This document shows, piece after piece, positions 34,071-46,194 of a stretch of 64,000 nt of DNA. Origin of the DNA: Dermacentor variabilis (taxonomy: Eukaryota; Arthropoda; Arachnida; Ixodida; Ixodidae); contig NC_134569.1 of NCBI RefSeq assembly GCF_050947875.1, positions 187,542,067-187,606,066 of the forward strand, in the 5' to 3' direction. Numbering within the stretch: the first letter of the stretch is position 1; every line of letters starts with the position of its first letter. The notes beneath the pieces were generated by a model. That model searched no databases and was not told where the DNA came from. It worked only from the letters and a program-made list of their open reading frames with translations. Made by a program: the position numbers and the translations under genes.

Positions 34071-35298
34071 AGAGAGAGAGGTAGAGAGAGAGATCCAAAT
34101 GAGCGAAAGGAAGGAAGGTTAACCTGAGTTAAAACCTCCGGTTTGCTACCCTGCACTAGGGGAAGGGAAATGGGAAGTAAAGACAGAAAGAAGAGCGTTC
34201 CAAAAACAAAAGCGTGAAAAAAGATGAAATGGATGGAATGAGATTATTATAGTCTTTATTATAGGTGACTGCCACGTGAAAATGTCAACAAAGCCTAAAC
34301 CGACTTTCCGTGCAACGACAGTTCATGTAGGCATTCCAAGATCTGACTGTTGTGAAAGTGGCCTGTCATCAAGGCGTGCCAACGGGGTCGCTAGTGACAG
34401 CCGGTGCGCGCTGTATCGAGGATAGTGGCAAAGTACATGTTCTATCATTTTGTTGATACCGCAGTGACTGCAAGCCGCGCTCTCGTCCATACCGAATTGG
34501 AATACGAAAGATCTTGTGTAATGACACCAAGCCACCGTCGCCAAACTGCTGCTGTCTCGAATGGAGAGAGTCGAGGTGGGGGTCCAAGTCGAAGGGACGG
34601 GTCCAGTCGGTGTAGACGTGTGTGCTTCAAGCTTGGTGTGTTCCGTAAAGTTCTGATGGCTTCATTTGCAAGCACATGAATTTCCATTGCAGCGTCTGTT
34701 CTTGAGAATGGAATGGAGACTTGCAAGCCCTCCTCATGTGCACATCGTGCTGCTGCGTCGGCATGTTCAATGCCCAGTATGCCACAATGGCTTGGAGTCC
34801 ACTGTAACGTGATGTCGTGTCCTTGCTCGAAGAGGTAGTGAACCACCAGTCTGATTTCTAGAACTAGTTGTTCCTACGGTACGCGGCCTAAGGGCGAAAC
34901 TAAACAATGAAGAGCAGCTTTGGAGTCACTGAACACGCTCCATTTCTTGGGTAGTTAATTCTAGTGCGATGTAATTAGCAACGACACGTAGGGTAGCAAG
35001 GTCTGCTGCCATAGAGGTCATTATGTGGGACACTTTGAACTTCATTGTGACTTGTCAAGCTGGTATGACAACAGCGCCTGTGGTGCTGTTGGCTGAGATA
35101 GACCCATCGGTGTAAATGTACGTTCTTCCATCGTATGCCTTGTTCAGTAATGAAAATGCCAACTGTCGTAGGGCCGCTATATAATGACCGGTCTTCTTCG
35201 TAATTGCCGTAATAGTTAGGTGTCTTTGTGGCTGTCGTTAGCACAACAAAGGAAACAGTGGTGCTACTGCTGTAAAGCCCCAGGGAAGGCAACCAAAT
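34071..35298 (-). mobile_element. I/R1-type LINE, RNase H and tail
   Basis: Minus strand. RNase H lies near 34846-34700 (ITLQWTPSHCGILGIEHAD with the expected Gly-Asn-Glu decayed to Gly-Ile-Glu), a linker with LDPSLRLGPPPRLSPFETAAVW, then after a shift the knuckle ACSHCGINKMIEHVLCHYP and LARLDDRPLSQQ. The 3' UTR has GGGTAGCAAACCGGAGG and AGGTTAACCTTCC, then a (CT)n tail at ~34070. It is 5'-truncated at ~35298, where it abuts the left LTR remnant of the BEL element. Inactive. Confidence 0.8.
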
Positions 35299-36299
35299 AG
35301 CCGGACGCTTAGTGTCATTAAACGTTGTTAATCACGTTAGGCGTAGAGTGCCTTCAAGATTTCTTTCATGTGGGGCCGAAACACGCCAGAACATCGAGCT
35401 CTGACGATATTACAAGGCCATCGCCGCCGATTCAACGGCCTACCGATTCGGTTCAAGTACACAGACTTTCAGCTGAATCCATGGCGGACATCACTGTGTG
35501 CAGCCATTGAAATTGAAGCGCAAGGCTGAACGTGCGCAACTCGCAATGCTTCGCCGAGACTACCAAAACGGACCTCTGCACACCGACCTGAAGCATACAG
35601 GCTCTGTCATACTACCGTTTGTTCATGGGCACCGAAGCCGAGGTTGAACATGAACGCGTGGTAGGCTACAACGATCGAGCTGCCGCCACATCTGCTAAAT
35701 TATACCGTCGCTTACGAAGCCTCTCCAATCCGGCTCCGTGAACCACACCGACAACATCGACACCAGGATAACGTATTCAGCAGTCCGGCGACCGCCTATA
35801 AAATATCAAGCTATCTTAGTTTCAAAGTTCGTGATAGAATAAGTCAACTGGAGACACGCAGATGCCGAGTGGAATAACAAACGGGAGCCCGTCGACCAGA
35901 ATGCAGTCTCCACGTCACACAACCGCGCTACAGCAGAAGCTTTGACATTAACTACTAACTCGCGGCAAATCATGCTTTTTCTCCAAATCACCGATCCACG
36001 CGAGAGAACTCTGCGGTGTTAATATCTCACTAGACGTAACGAACTACCTACTGAAAGCAGGACGACAATGTTTCCGCTGCACTCCAGAGCACCAAATGTC
36101 GAATTCTCGGCGAAGAGTTGGCAGTGGAGCCTACAATACAAGACATGCACAGACGATGTGCGACCCTAAGTTCCACCAGGACCCACTTGGAAGGCATTGC
36201 AAGTCCCGTACAACTTGAAGCAAAAGGAACTGCATCTTCACACAATCCTATTTCCTTGCAGGCTAGTGTGGTATCGGCCGCAGGAACGAGACATCCGAT

Positions 36300-36357
36300 A
36301 CTTGTGCGGGTCTTTTTCGACGCAGGCAGCCAACGCGCTTTCGTCGGCCAGGAATAG
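36300..36357 (+). pseudogene. BEL/Pao aspartic protease core
   Basis: Frame reads LVRVFFDAGSQRAFVG. The BEL-type active site is usually D-S-G-S; here it is D-A-G-S, conserving the catalytic Asp and Gly. The protease would mature the Gag-Pol polyprotein. Flanking stops make it non-functional. Confidence 0.7.
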
Positions 36358-38924
36358 GAGAAAAAACTTTACTGAAAGTCGCCTTACTGGAATGTCTCTA
36401 CATCGATTTTTTAGGAACAACAAGGATGGGGTCCTAGTCAATGTGGCCTCCATTCACACGTCAGAATGTGTCATCGCCGAAGCACTCGTAACGGCAAAGA
36501 CATGCCACCAGCACCTACCTCTTCCGCGTGCAAACGTCATGCAAGAGTTGACCCGCAGATGATACCATTTAACGGACGTAAGAGAAACGAAAGCGGCAGG
36601 TTACGTCAATGTTCTTACAGGCAGTGACCACTTCCTAACCGTCCTGCGTCCTTCCTAACCGGTAACGTGCAGGAAATGGAACAAAGGCTTACAGTCATCG
36701 TAACGAAGCTCTTATGGACACTACATGGAGAAGTAGCTACATGCGCTTCTATCATTGCTAGCATTATGTATCATTGCTGTAAAGTATTTGCATTTAATAC
36801 AGCAGTAACTGAAGTCAGCCAGGTATCTCACGTTCTAAAAAACTACTGGGAGCTCGAGACAGTTCGTACAAAAAAATAGAAGAAGCGACCAGCGAGGATA
36901 CGGTCTTGAAGTACTCCAGGTAAGCAACCACAGTAGAAGACAGTCGTAATGTGGTGTTGTTACTACGGAAACCCATAATTCCTTTGGGCGACCAGAAAAG
37001 AAACCGCACGGACATAGCAGCATCAGCGTATCCGAAAGCTTCGCCACAATCCGCAGTCTCGGGGCCACTACGGCAGTACCGTTCGAAAGTGTGTCAATGA
37101 TGGTGTGTCAGAGCTTGTCACTTACGGTAACTCAGGAAAATCTACCGGCGTGCTATACCACATGCTTCACCATTCACTCATCAACGAGGATCGCACAACA
37201 AAACTTCCAGTGCTTTTCCACACATCGCCTCAGAACAAGGGCCAACTTTCGCTTAACGACAATTTGTTTTCTGGCCTGAACCAATGACCTCGTCGGTCTT
37301 CTGCGGTTTACGAAGTGTCGCATCACTTTTATCGCCGATTTGAAAAGACATTCTTATACTTACGCACAGTCGAAAACGATCAAAGTTCGTTGCAACGCTC
37401 GTAGCTCAAGAACTTAACGAGTCAAGGACAGCGCTTACCGAGGATTAGCATATAGTGCATGACTAAAGTGACGTTTGGACAGACATGCAGTCCCATTTTC
37501 TTATTGCGACTATTTAGCATCGTCTCGAGAAGATGGCTTCAAGCTACGCGGACACAGTGAAGCACTTCAGGGATTTTATTTGCGGGGATGGCACTTTGAC
37601 CGGCACCAAAACAATGAGGAGTCACCTAAGTTTGCGTCTTGAAGCAACTGATATTTTCGGAGTAGATTCCATGAAACTGTGCAAGTGGACATGTAACGAA
37701 CCAGTAATGCTCGTCACTAATTCAGTGCCGCAACCTAGATTACATCTTCGACAAATCACTGGAGTGTTTAACGTACTTGTATTAGTGCAGCACCCAGACG
37801 CTGACACTTAATTGTTCCCTCCGACGAACGTCACTGAATTCGTCCACCAAAGGACGAACTCTAAAGGATGCATCCTTAAAACGACATCGCGCTTGTAAGG
37901 CCCACTGGGATATTTGACACGAGGAGGAAATTCGCATGTATATTCTTGCAAAAGCTCTTGAAAACACCGCATCAATAGAGAAGAAGAGCGACGAGAAGAA
38001 ATTCTTACTGAATGACGCAAATGGTGGGAATAACTTCGGAGACATTGTCAGGTAGAAATTCCTCGTTTTTATTACAAACACATCATTCGACGGGGCATGA
38101 GACGCGCCCTTCACTACTTCGCTGACGCGAGCAACACAGCTTATTTATGGTGCAATCGGCTTCACCGTAACTAGTGACACCGCGAGAGCTAGGCACTCCA
38201 GCTTCGTCTTTTGCAAGTCTTTTATCGCACCTATTGAAGAGGTAAGTCTCGCTCGTCTCGAACTCCTAACTTATCTCTCGTGACTTACTTCCCTAGATGA
38301 TTTGTGGGAACTTCTGGACTTACTCGATTATTGCATTCTCTCGACTGACCGAACATCCCAGTATGTAGAAAGAGTTCGTTAGGAGTCGAGAGGCAGAAAT
38401 TCAAAGCAGCACCGACGTTCATTCGTATAGGCATTGCCCCAAAAATGAAAAACCCTACCGACCTGCTTATACGACGAATTTCTGCAACATAAGTGAACAA
38501 CAGGGAACAGTGGTGGTCAAGAGCCTTGTGGATACAGCAGAATAAAGCCATGGCCACGACCGAGCGCTCTTACATCTGACAGTTTTGAAACTTACGCTGA
38601 AGATCGCTCAGTTCGAGTACTTCATGTCCACGCTGCACCGCCGCAACCAATTTCGAGCGTAGCAAACTACCGCTTCCTAACACGTCTGGCCCACGTGGCA
38701 GCCTGCATAAGGATATCCTTAGGATACGGTGTCAAACTAACCATTCCTGAGTTTTCTCAACGTGAAAGGAGCTAACCAGCGAACTTTAACAAATAAAGAG
38801 CCTACAGAGAATGCCTTTCATCAAAGAAATCGAATATGTTTTCACAGATTCGGCACTTCGAGATATCATGTGTTTTGTGAATTCCGATGGCGCTCGCGTC
38901 TCACGTCGTCTCTGAATTAGTAAG

Positions 38925-39742
38925 TTGCCTTATGAGACAAAGCATTCCACTGCACTTCCGAAGGACAACTTGTACTGCAACATGCTTGTTTTACAGGGTT
39001 ATCATCAACTTCTTGATGATGGAGTCCGTGGCATAGTAGTACAACTCGGGCGGAGATATTGGATTTTACAAGGTCACCAGTTAGTGAAGGACGTCACTAG
39101 AGGATCAGTTAATCGCCAGCGCTGCAACGCAGGACATGTATCGAAGTTGAAACGCCTTTGCCAGTGGTGTGAGTTACCGCGTCATTATCACTTCACGTGA
39201 CTCGACTGGGCTTCACCGGACCACTGTGAGGGAATCAATGAAACAGCTGTGAAAATGTCTACGTCGTAACTAGCGCAGTACATCTTCAGCTGTTACAGGA
39301 CATGGCAACCACTTCCTCCTTGAATTCATTCCGTAAATTTGCCTACCGACGAGGGTTACCTGTACAGGGCATTTTCACAATGCGTTGGCACTCAAGCGCA
39401 GCAAGAAAGAATTTAGCCAACAGTGGAGACCGATGCGAAACAAAGAAATCTTCGACTACATTTCAAACGAGCACATCAACTGGTAGTTGTTCGTTGACTG
39501 TGCTTCATAGTGACGTGAATTTTTATAAGCGGCTCATCATATCCGTGAAGCTCGCTCTCAAGAATAGCATAGGAGCGAAATGGGTCAGCACAGGTGAACT
39601 TCAAATAATACTGACAGATGTAGAGGCCGTTGTCAACTCTATACCGATAACCTGCTTCTACAACGGCTGCAGGGATCCTGAGTCCCTCATTCCGGCACTT
39701 TTTCTTATTGGGAAGCGCATGACGCCTTTGCCGAATCTATAA
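38925..39742 (+). pseudogene. BEL/Pao integrase remnant
   Basis: The zinc-binding region (GYHQLLDDGVRGIVVQLG, RRYWILQGHQLVKDV) is followed after stops by the C-terminal core (ISVKLALKNSIGAKWVSTGEL, TDVEAVVNSIPIT, LIPALFLIGKRM). It would have inserted the cDNA copy; it is cut into several frames and inactive. Confidence 0.75.
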
Positions 39743-40316
39743 ATGGAGAGTTTTGCAACAAAATGATCTCAGCTGCTTCCATTGAGGACGCAACGAGCCG
39801 CAGTGCGACTTATGTTTTACGAACGTTGGTTTAAAGATTACCTGTCTGAAATAAGAGCCTCCTATAACACCAAACAGAGCATTTTACACAGAGTCAAATC
39901 GGTCACCTTTTTCTCTTACACCACACTTGCAAGTGCCAACAAGGATGGAAGATGGGACTCGTTCAAGAATTGTTTCTATGGCTACTCAAAAAAACAAGAT
40001 CATGCTGTGCGAAACAGCCCAGGCGCTAACATCAAGAAAGCGGTGCAATAATTTAGCGCGCGGGTACGTTTTAGAAACTTTTAGCGGGTGGATGGCGGAA
40101 GACACGAGCCACGTGGTGCACCATCTTGAAGCAAGCCAGGCACCTACACAGTCGGACGCTTCTCAATTTCATTGAACGTTGTTTATCACGCAAAGCGTAG
40201 AATTCCTTCACACGCAGGGCATCGACACGTGTCAGTGCTGTAAAACAGGCGGGCAAGGAATTGAGCTGAAATGCAATAATTTCGTATTTATTTGTAATGT
40301 GGTAGAACGGACTAAT

Positions 40317-43300
40317 TCTTAAACGGTAACGTTTCACACAATCGAGGTCGCGCCGGCAGTGCACGAACGCTGATAGAGCGCCCAGCGACAGACGCAAGAG
40401 CGTCTCCTTTGTCATCTTCTTTACCACAATCGGCCCCAGGAGATAAAATGAGCCATCCTGGCAACTTACAGCGTAGCTAGGATCAGGAGTGTGGCTTAAG
40501 CCGGCTCATATGAACCGTTTCACACCCGCGATGTCTAAGGTCGGGTGGTAGCGTCACAGGTTCGACAACGTAGTTGACAGCGGAGGCACCGTTTATGACG
40601 CGGTAGGGGCCCTAATAGCATGCGAGAAGTTCAGTTTAAGGCCAGGGCTGTGAGGTGGGAACCCCACCGAAACGAGCGCACCAGCCGAAAAACTTGGTGT
40701 AGGCACGCCCCTTACGCTTTTTGCCTGGGTTCCTTACGCTGCTCGCCTAGCATATTAGCGATACTGATGGGGAACATGGCTGCGAAGGGCGTAGACAGTG
40801 AAGGCACTTATCGATGTTGACTTGGAGGCCGGCAGAGGTGAAGCAGGTCAGTATCTCACGCAAGTGAACAAGGCTTGTCGGGAAATTTAGCGAAAACAGG
40901 GCGATGTCATCAACATAGCCCATACATGTTCTCCACTTGTAGTTAGTAACCAAGGTTGGTGTCCGGGGCTCGTTGCATAGCAAATGGCATTACGGTAAAT
41001 TCGTACGAGCAGCCGGGCGTAACGAAAGCTGTCTTCTCACAGTCATTTCCGACGATAAGGAATTGCCAATAGCCGAAGCAAAGATCCAAAGGCGCGTTGT
41101 AAGGAGTCGAAGGCGTCATCGATCCGAGGAAGCGGATATATATCTTTACGAGTGAACTTGTTGAGTCGACGGCGATCCACTACTACAGGAGACGCCCAAG
41201 AACTGTGGGAAGGATGCTACGCGGCAGTATATCGTTGACTCACTCGTTAATTTTTGCACTATTGTATAAATAAATGAAATAAATAAATAATTATCTGTCG
41301 GCTGTCGACACATGGTAAGGTCGCTGGCGTAATGGAGGATGTGAACGAGTGCGGACGCTGTTAGGGGCGGTCGCCGTACGCCCAGGGATGGTTGGTCGCG
41401 ACCAAAAGAGGAAATAAAATTCTGAAGAAGCGCGATGACCTGATAGCGATACGGAGTTGGGAGATTGGCGTCCAAGACATATCCAAGGACATCCTATGAC
41501 AACGACATTGATGATTATTATGGCTATGTGCACAGCACCGGAGAATTGAGGGCGTCGAGCTGATCACAAGCCGTGTCACTGGAAGTATCGAGATTGTGAA
41601 GCAGGTCAAGGGACTGAACAAGATCTAGGGATTTTCCGCTCAGTAAGATCATAGCGTATTGAGACGGATTACACACAAGCTTAGCGAATAATCCAGATAC
41701 ACTGTTGAAGACAGCAAACGGTAGAGGTAAAGCTTTGCGACGTAGAAATATAGGTGATGGCGTAAAAAATCTTTGAACGTCTGGTCCAATATAGCAAGAG
41801 ACGCACACAAAGCCGACATTCCCGGTGTTTTGTCCGTATGTGATACAACCGTGAGCTTGGCGGCTTTAATTCCTGGAAGGTAAGGCAGCGGGGAATCACC
41901 AAGCGGAAAAGTGCCACTTCGGTCAAGGCACAGTCGATGGCGGCTCTATGGTAATACAAAAAATCCCAGGCGAGAATGATGTCGTGTGAACATGAAGGGA
42001 GCACGAAATTCAACAACACAGACACTGCCGTCAATGACCACCCTTGCGTTACATTGATGAGAAAGCGCTGCTATATTGCACTGAGCAAGCAGTGCGTAGA
42101 AGCATACAAGGCAACGGCATTGTACAGGTTACCACAAAACGTTTCGCCTTGGTAGAAACTGCAGCCCCTGTATCAATAGGCGCAGTTATGGCGGCTCCTT
42201 CGAACAAAGCGTCTAATAAATTGTGCTAGGACTGTGCAGGTCTTATTGAAGTCGCGAAGTTTGCAGTTCGTGCCTGCGGAAATAAAGCAACTAGTATCCC
42301 TCGCTAGGTGACAGGCGACGACTTAAGGGGGAAAGCGTGCGATAACGCAGTGACAGAGAACGATGGGTGCCGAAACAGTGTCGAGGAGACGGCGAAAACT
42401 CTGGGTTGATATGCATGGGATGCCTGGTAACCTCTGGGGAACAACCATATTCACGCGTTGCGACAGCAGGTTCAGCAGGTTTCATGCGACTGTGGCAGAA
42501 ACGCGCCAAATTGCTGGCGAAAGCTTTAGCGGAACATAGAGGCCGGTTGTCGCGTATGTGTCAAGGATTTTGAACTGGGCTGCGAGGCGGGATTGGAGCT
42601 GACATGGGCGGTGGCAGAACTTGAGGGCGCATTGACAGAAGAAGCGTGAATGACGGCGGCGCACGTCGTGCAGCGACTGCGGCTTAAGTCAGAGGTACAA
42701 CCACAGTTGGACAGGGTTAAGCCGCAGGTAGCCACTCAGCTGGTTCCTCGCGAATGGCCCGCCTAACGCGAGCAGTGAGAGAGGCGTCAGGCTGGAAAGG
42801 TCGATCGCTGAGAGGCAGAATAGAGAACTGGTGCAGTACTTCCTCACGAATGATATCCTTAATCTGAACGGAGGGCGATGAAGCGAGCTTGGAGATGGAG
42901 GGAAACGGGAGGTCCGAGAGAGAGAGAGAGTCGCCAGGTGAAACAGCGCTGCGCGCAACGAGCGTTTGTCGATGCAGGTCATCCAAGCTTTGCCAAAGAG
43001 TGACGACAGCAGTGACAGAAGTAGGGTTTCGTCATATAAGCATTTGAAATGCGTCGTCTTCGATGGCTTTCGAGATATGCTTCACCTTGTACTCTTCACT
43101 CATCGTGCAATCGACAGGGTGCAAACGACATCCTCGATGTAGCTTGTGCAAGTCTCGCGGGGCTGTTTAGAACGCTGGCCTAGAAGCTGTTCAGCTCGGC
43201 GTTTTCGGAAGACCGGTCGGCCGAAAACTTCCGCGAATGCTGTCTTAAAAGCGTACCAGGTTTGTGGTTCTCACTCATGATTGCGGAACTACTTTCGCAA

Positions 43301-43747
43301 CTTCAGCAAGATAGAAGATGATGGTACGTATCTTCATTTGGTCATTCCACTTGCTGCAATTACTGAGGTAGAGAGCCAATTTTTCACGTTTTATCATCTG
43401 ATCCACTGGACGGCGCCGCAAAGAATGGGAGCGGCGAATGCTCCAGGCGGATTGGTGGCAGCTTCGATCATGGTAGTCAGCAACGGGGCAGTCGGCAACG
43501 TTCGGTTGCGAATTTTGAAGGTGAGGTCGGGGATTGCAGCACCTTCCACGAATTGTAGTAGGACTACTTATTGTAAGACACTAACGTCTCACACAGTCTA
43601 GGTCACACCAGCGAAACAGGAACGCTGATCGCCTGCATAGGGACAGACGCAAGAGCGTTTTTTCGTCCTCTTTTCCACTAATAATAAGGGGAACCGTGGG
43701 GCTAAATTTTACCCGCACAAGCTGCATGAAAAGAACGGGAATTTACA
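40317..43747 (-). mobile_element. Ty3/gypsy element with short LTRs, minus strand
   Basis: 5' LTR at 43572-43747 and 3' LTR at 40317-40470 (154-176 bp) share GACAGACGCAAGAGCGT, CACACA(A/G)TC and terminal TGTAA...TTACA-type ends. Gag starts just inside the 5' LTR (ATG of MIEAATNPPGAFAAP at ~43477). A knuckle CTTCRRRHSRFFC lies near 42640 (one base short of CX2CX4HX4C). The protease carries APIDTGAAVST at ~42165, and the RT carries DDAFDS-type motif A and GYVDDIAL (40880-40910). RNase H and integrase are missing, so the pol is deleted. Short LTRs point to a Mag/CsRn1-like lineage (inference). Confidence 0.8.
40470..40800 (-). other. gypsy pol remnant next to 3' LTR
   Basis: Sequence between the RT fragment and the 3' LTR of the minus-strand gypsy. 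Low-quality coding similarity only; most of RNase H and all of integrase are gone. Confidence 0.45.
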
Positions 43748-43989
43748 AGCATATGCAGAGTTACCTTTAGTTATGGGTAGGTAACTTACCGCTGGCGAAA
43801 GCGAAGCCTACAATATTGACATGAATTTTCCAGTGCTCTCAGAGGGTGGCTGTTGCCTGTGCTCTTTGCTGGTATCTTTATGTTCTTAACATCACACTGT
43901 TGCGAAGCGCCTCTCGCAACCATCGCAGCAGATATAGAACGTCATCTTACCACAGGGGTCAAGTAGTTCATGGGCTCTGTATGCTCGAG
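43748..43989. other. No gene recognised
   Basis: Short stretch between the gypsy 5' LTR and the next LTR-like repeat. Confidence 0.35.
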
Positions 43990-44795
43990 TACTTTCTTAG
44001 TTGAGAGTCGTGTCCGTAACATATGTGTTTGCTATGATAATGTGCGCGGGGACAGTGCTTCTTGACCATATCAAAAAGATGACGGCGACATAGAATAGTC
44101 GCTCCACGAGCGTTCCCAACACGTTTTGTCAAAGACGAAGCCGATCCGTAGCTGCAGCACAAGGATAGTAAGAATGAGAACCAATGAGTAGTTTCTACGG
44201 AGAGCGGGAGGAAAAGAAGCGAACAAGATTCAGACAGAAACCGGCGATCGTGGATGACATGGCGGGAGATGGGAGATGACACCCGGGGCGAGCGGGGAGC
44301 GGCCACTCAAGCGTGTCGTCGTAACAGACACCCACCTGGGAGCAGGCGCCTCATCTTGCCCCCATCGAAGCCTGCGGCTGCCGAACTCCGTAAGGGTGTC
44401 CAGCGCAGGCCGGCTCGACGTCTCAAATACATCAGCCATGCTCCGGCCGGTGAACATCGACAGGGCATCTGGCCTCTTCGGACACACACAAGGATCGACG
44501 CTGCGCCGAGCTCCAGCCACAGAAAGTGTTGCTATTTGCCCTTTGCCTGATCATCGTCTGAAATGTGCATCATGTCCGGTTCACTAGTGAGCAATCTTTG
44601 TGCACCATGCACACTTGCATGAACTTCAGCTCTTTTCCTTGCATGTGATTTTCCTTTGCCCGTCGTGTGTGCTTTAAATAGGCCTGATTTGTTCTGCGCC
44701 ATTCTAATGCATTTTGTCGTTTCCGATTACTTTCATCATCGTGATTTCATTTATGCAAAGAACCTGAACTAGAAGCAACACAGCTTTTCGACAGT
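43990..44795 (+). repeat. LTR-like repeat A, left copy (~0.8 kb)
   Basis: An intact copy of a long repeat. The second copy is split (45848-46075 and 48425-49018). Shared blocks include CAGCAGTTTGC-like and GGGAGCGGGAG near 44200; CGGCCACTC, GGAGGCAGGCGCCTCAT-like, CATCAGCCA and CTTTCATCATCG; and AGAAGCAACACAGCTT at the end. Directly after it comes TGGCGTCCGCGGCAGGACG, which looks like a retroviral-type primer-binding site, so I read the repeat as a 5' LTR. Frames in it (44230-44587, both strands) are shadows. Confidence 0.6.
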
Positions 44796-45847
44796 GGCGT
44801 CCGCGGCAGGACGAGGCCGTTTGTAAGTGCACAACAGAGGGCGAAACATGAGGTCCTCATAGAGCTTGTCGAGAATGGGGAAAGCATGGGTAGAGAAAGA
44901 ATAAGATATTGGGTGAGAGAAGCGTGATACTGTAATGGAAGCCGAACGCGCTCGTCAGAAAGAGGAGCTTCTAGCTGAACGAGCTCGTTGGTGGCAAGAG
45001 CGTGGAAGCCGGGAAGCGCAGATAGCAGCCCTTGAAGCACATTACACTGATGCCGCTATTTATACTATGGATCATTTAGATGTCAGATTTTAACAGGACA
45101 GGATATTCCTGAGATTCACGCAATGCCTATGTCATATCTCGTTAATAAGAATAGATTATCATCACCTGTGGCTTAGGAAGTAAATATGCTCGTCAGCAAG
45201 GGGTTGATAGGTAATTCAGAGACTCTTGACCATGATGTCGAAAAAGTGTCAGTGGATGTTGGCTGACAGAGCACTATCGATTACATTTTCTTTGTTAAGG
45301 CCACCTAAGTATCATCAGTACTTTGCGGCAAAATCCACTGTTTCCAGTTAGAGAAGACTAAGGTCTCCTGCAAACTGAGCGTTTTTTTTTTTCGAAGGAT
45401 CTGCTAGTAGAACTTGTGACTCGGTTTCAAACACACCTTCGGGGTTTCCGGATTTACTAAGTGTGATGAGATGCCACAAGCTTAAGTAAAGTCAGAATCC
45501 CGTCTGGCCTACCTCGAAAGTGCCGATGTGACTAGTCAATCACATTTTACGCTTGCTGCTAAACAAGGTAACTGTTCGCAAAACTAAGATTTCAAATGCT
45601 AGGAGCCTTTCGAGTATCTCTGTACAGCAATGAACCAGTGCCCGGAATGTACAATTTCATGTACCTCTAGTCAATCAAATGTTTTGTGACTGACAATACT
45701 GCTAATCCATTAGGAAGTCTTGGGGTACAATAACGTGATATGTGACTAAATTTTCCGTTAGATTAACTCTATGACCTTGCCTGGACCAAAGAAGGGTGTT
45801 ATTGGGTTGCATTTGTGTATGTTTATTTCGTTGACTCCCGCGCAGAC
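44796..45847 (+). mobile_element. Internal remnant of the repeat-A LTR element
   Basis: Contains the putative primer-binding site (TGGCGTCCGCGGCAGG at ~44795) and an ATG at 44935 opening 52 codons rich in Glu/Arg/Ala (MEAERARQKEELLAERAR, WWQERGSREAQIAALEAHY). This charged helical start resembles LTR-element Gag N-termini. The rest, to 45847, is AT-rich with no pol motif. Most of the interior is deleted. Confidence 0.5.
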
Positions 45848-46075
45848 TAGTTGAGTTTTCTTTTCTTCTAAAATTTCCTCAAGGGGACACATATGTCATC
45901 ATGTGTGCGGGCAGAGTGCTCGTTCACAAGATCAAGAAGATGAGGAGACACATTAATGGCGGCGGCATGAGCGCTGGCAACACGATTCGTCGAAGACGAT
46001 GCGCAGCTCCGGCACAAGTTTCCACAGAATTGTAACCAATCAGCAGCTTGCACGGGGAGCGGGAGAAAAAAATGT
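45848..46075 (+). repeat. LTR-like repeat A, right copy, first part
   Basis: Matches the left part of repeat A (ATATGTCATC...GTGCGGGCAGAGTGC, CAAGATCAAGAAGATGA, ACACGATTCGTCGAAGACG, GGGAGCGGGAG). It breaks off at 46075, and the missing remainder resumes at 48425. The gap is filled by an RTE tail and a CR1 fragment. Confidence 0.65.
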
Positions 46076-46194
46076 TCCCTGGTGGAACACGGTTAAACGA
46101 AGTTGCTGGAGTGGTAGCACGGTATCGCTTAATTTGCGAAAAGACACAAGCGCTGCTCGGCTCATTCAGCAACTACCGCATCTACAACTGGACC

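Larger units (their letters stand above)
35299..40210 (+). mobile_element. BEL/Pao LTR retrotransposon, whole length but heavily decayed
   Basis: The LTR ends CCGGACGCTTAGTGTCATTA...GCGTAGAGTGCCTTCA (35299-35356) and GTCGGACGCTTCTCAATTTC...AATTCCTTCA (40151-40210) match each other and end in CA. The left LTR is cut by the adjoining LINE. Gag begins near 35515 (LKRKAERAQLAMLRRDY, typical BEL start). A knuckle of the form RQCFRCTPEH with downstream TRHAQTMCD lies at ~36055-36150. Protease (FFDAGSQRAFV, BEL-type D(S/A)GSQR) is at 36310-36345. RT remnants are at 37105-37811, including LSLNDNLFSG. The integrase HHCC region is at ~38985-39120 (LLDDGVRGIVVQLGRRYWI) and the integrase C-terminal part at 39530-39735 (VKLALKNSIGAKW, TDVEAVVNSIPIT). 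Stops and shifts occur throughout, so it is inactive. Confidence 0.85.

Noticed and set aside
44230..44587. Overlapping ~100-codon frames on both strands, mirrored at 48490-48760
   Set aside because: They recur because repeat A recurs; both strands are open through GC richness, not coding.
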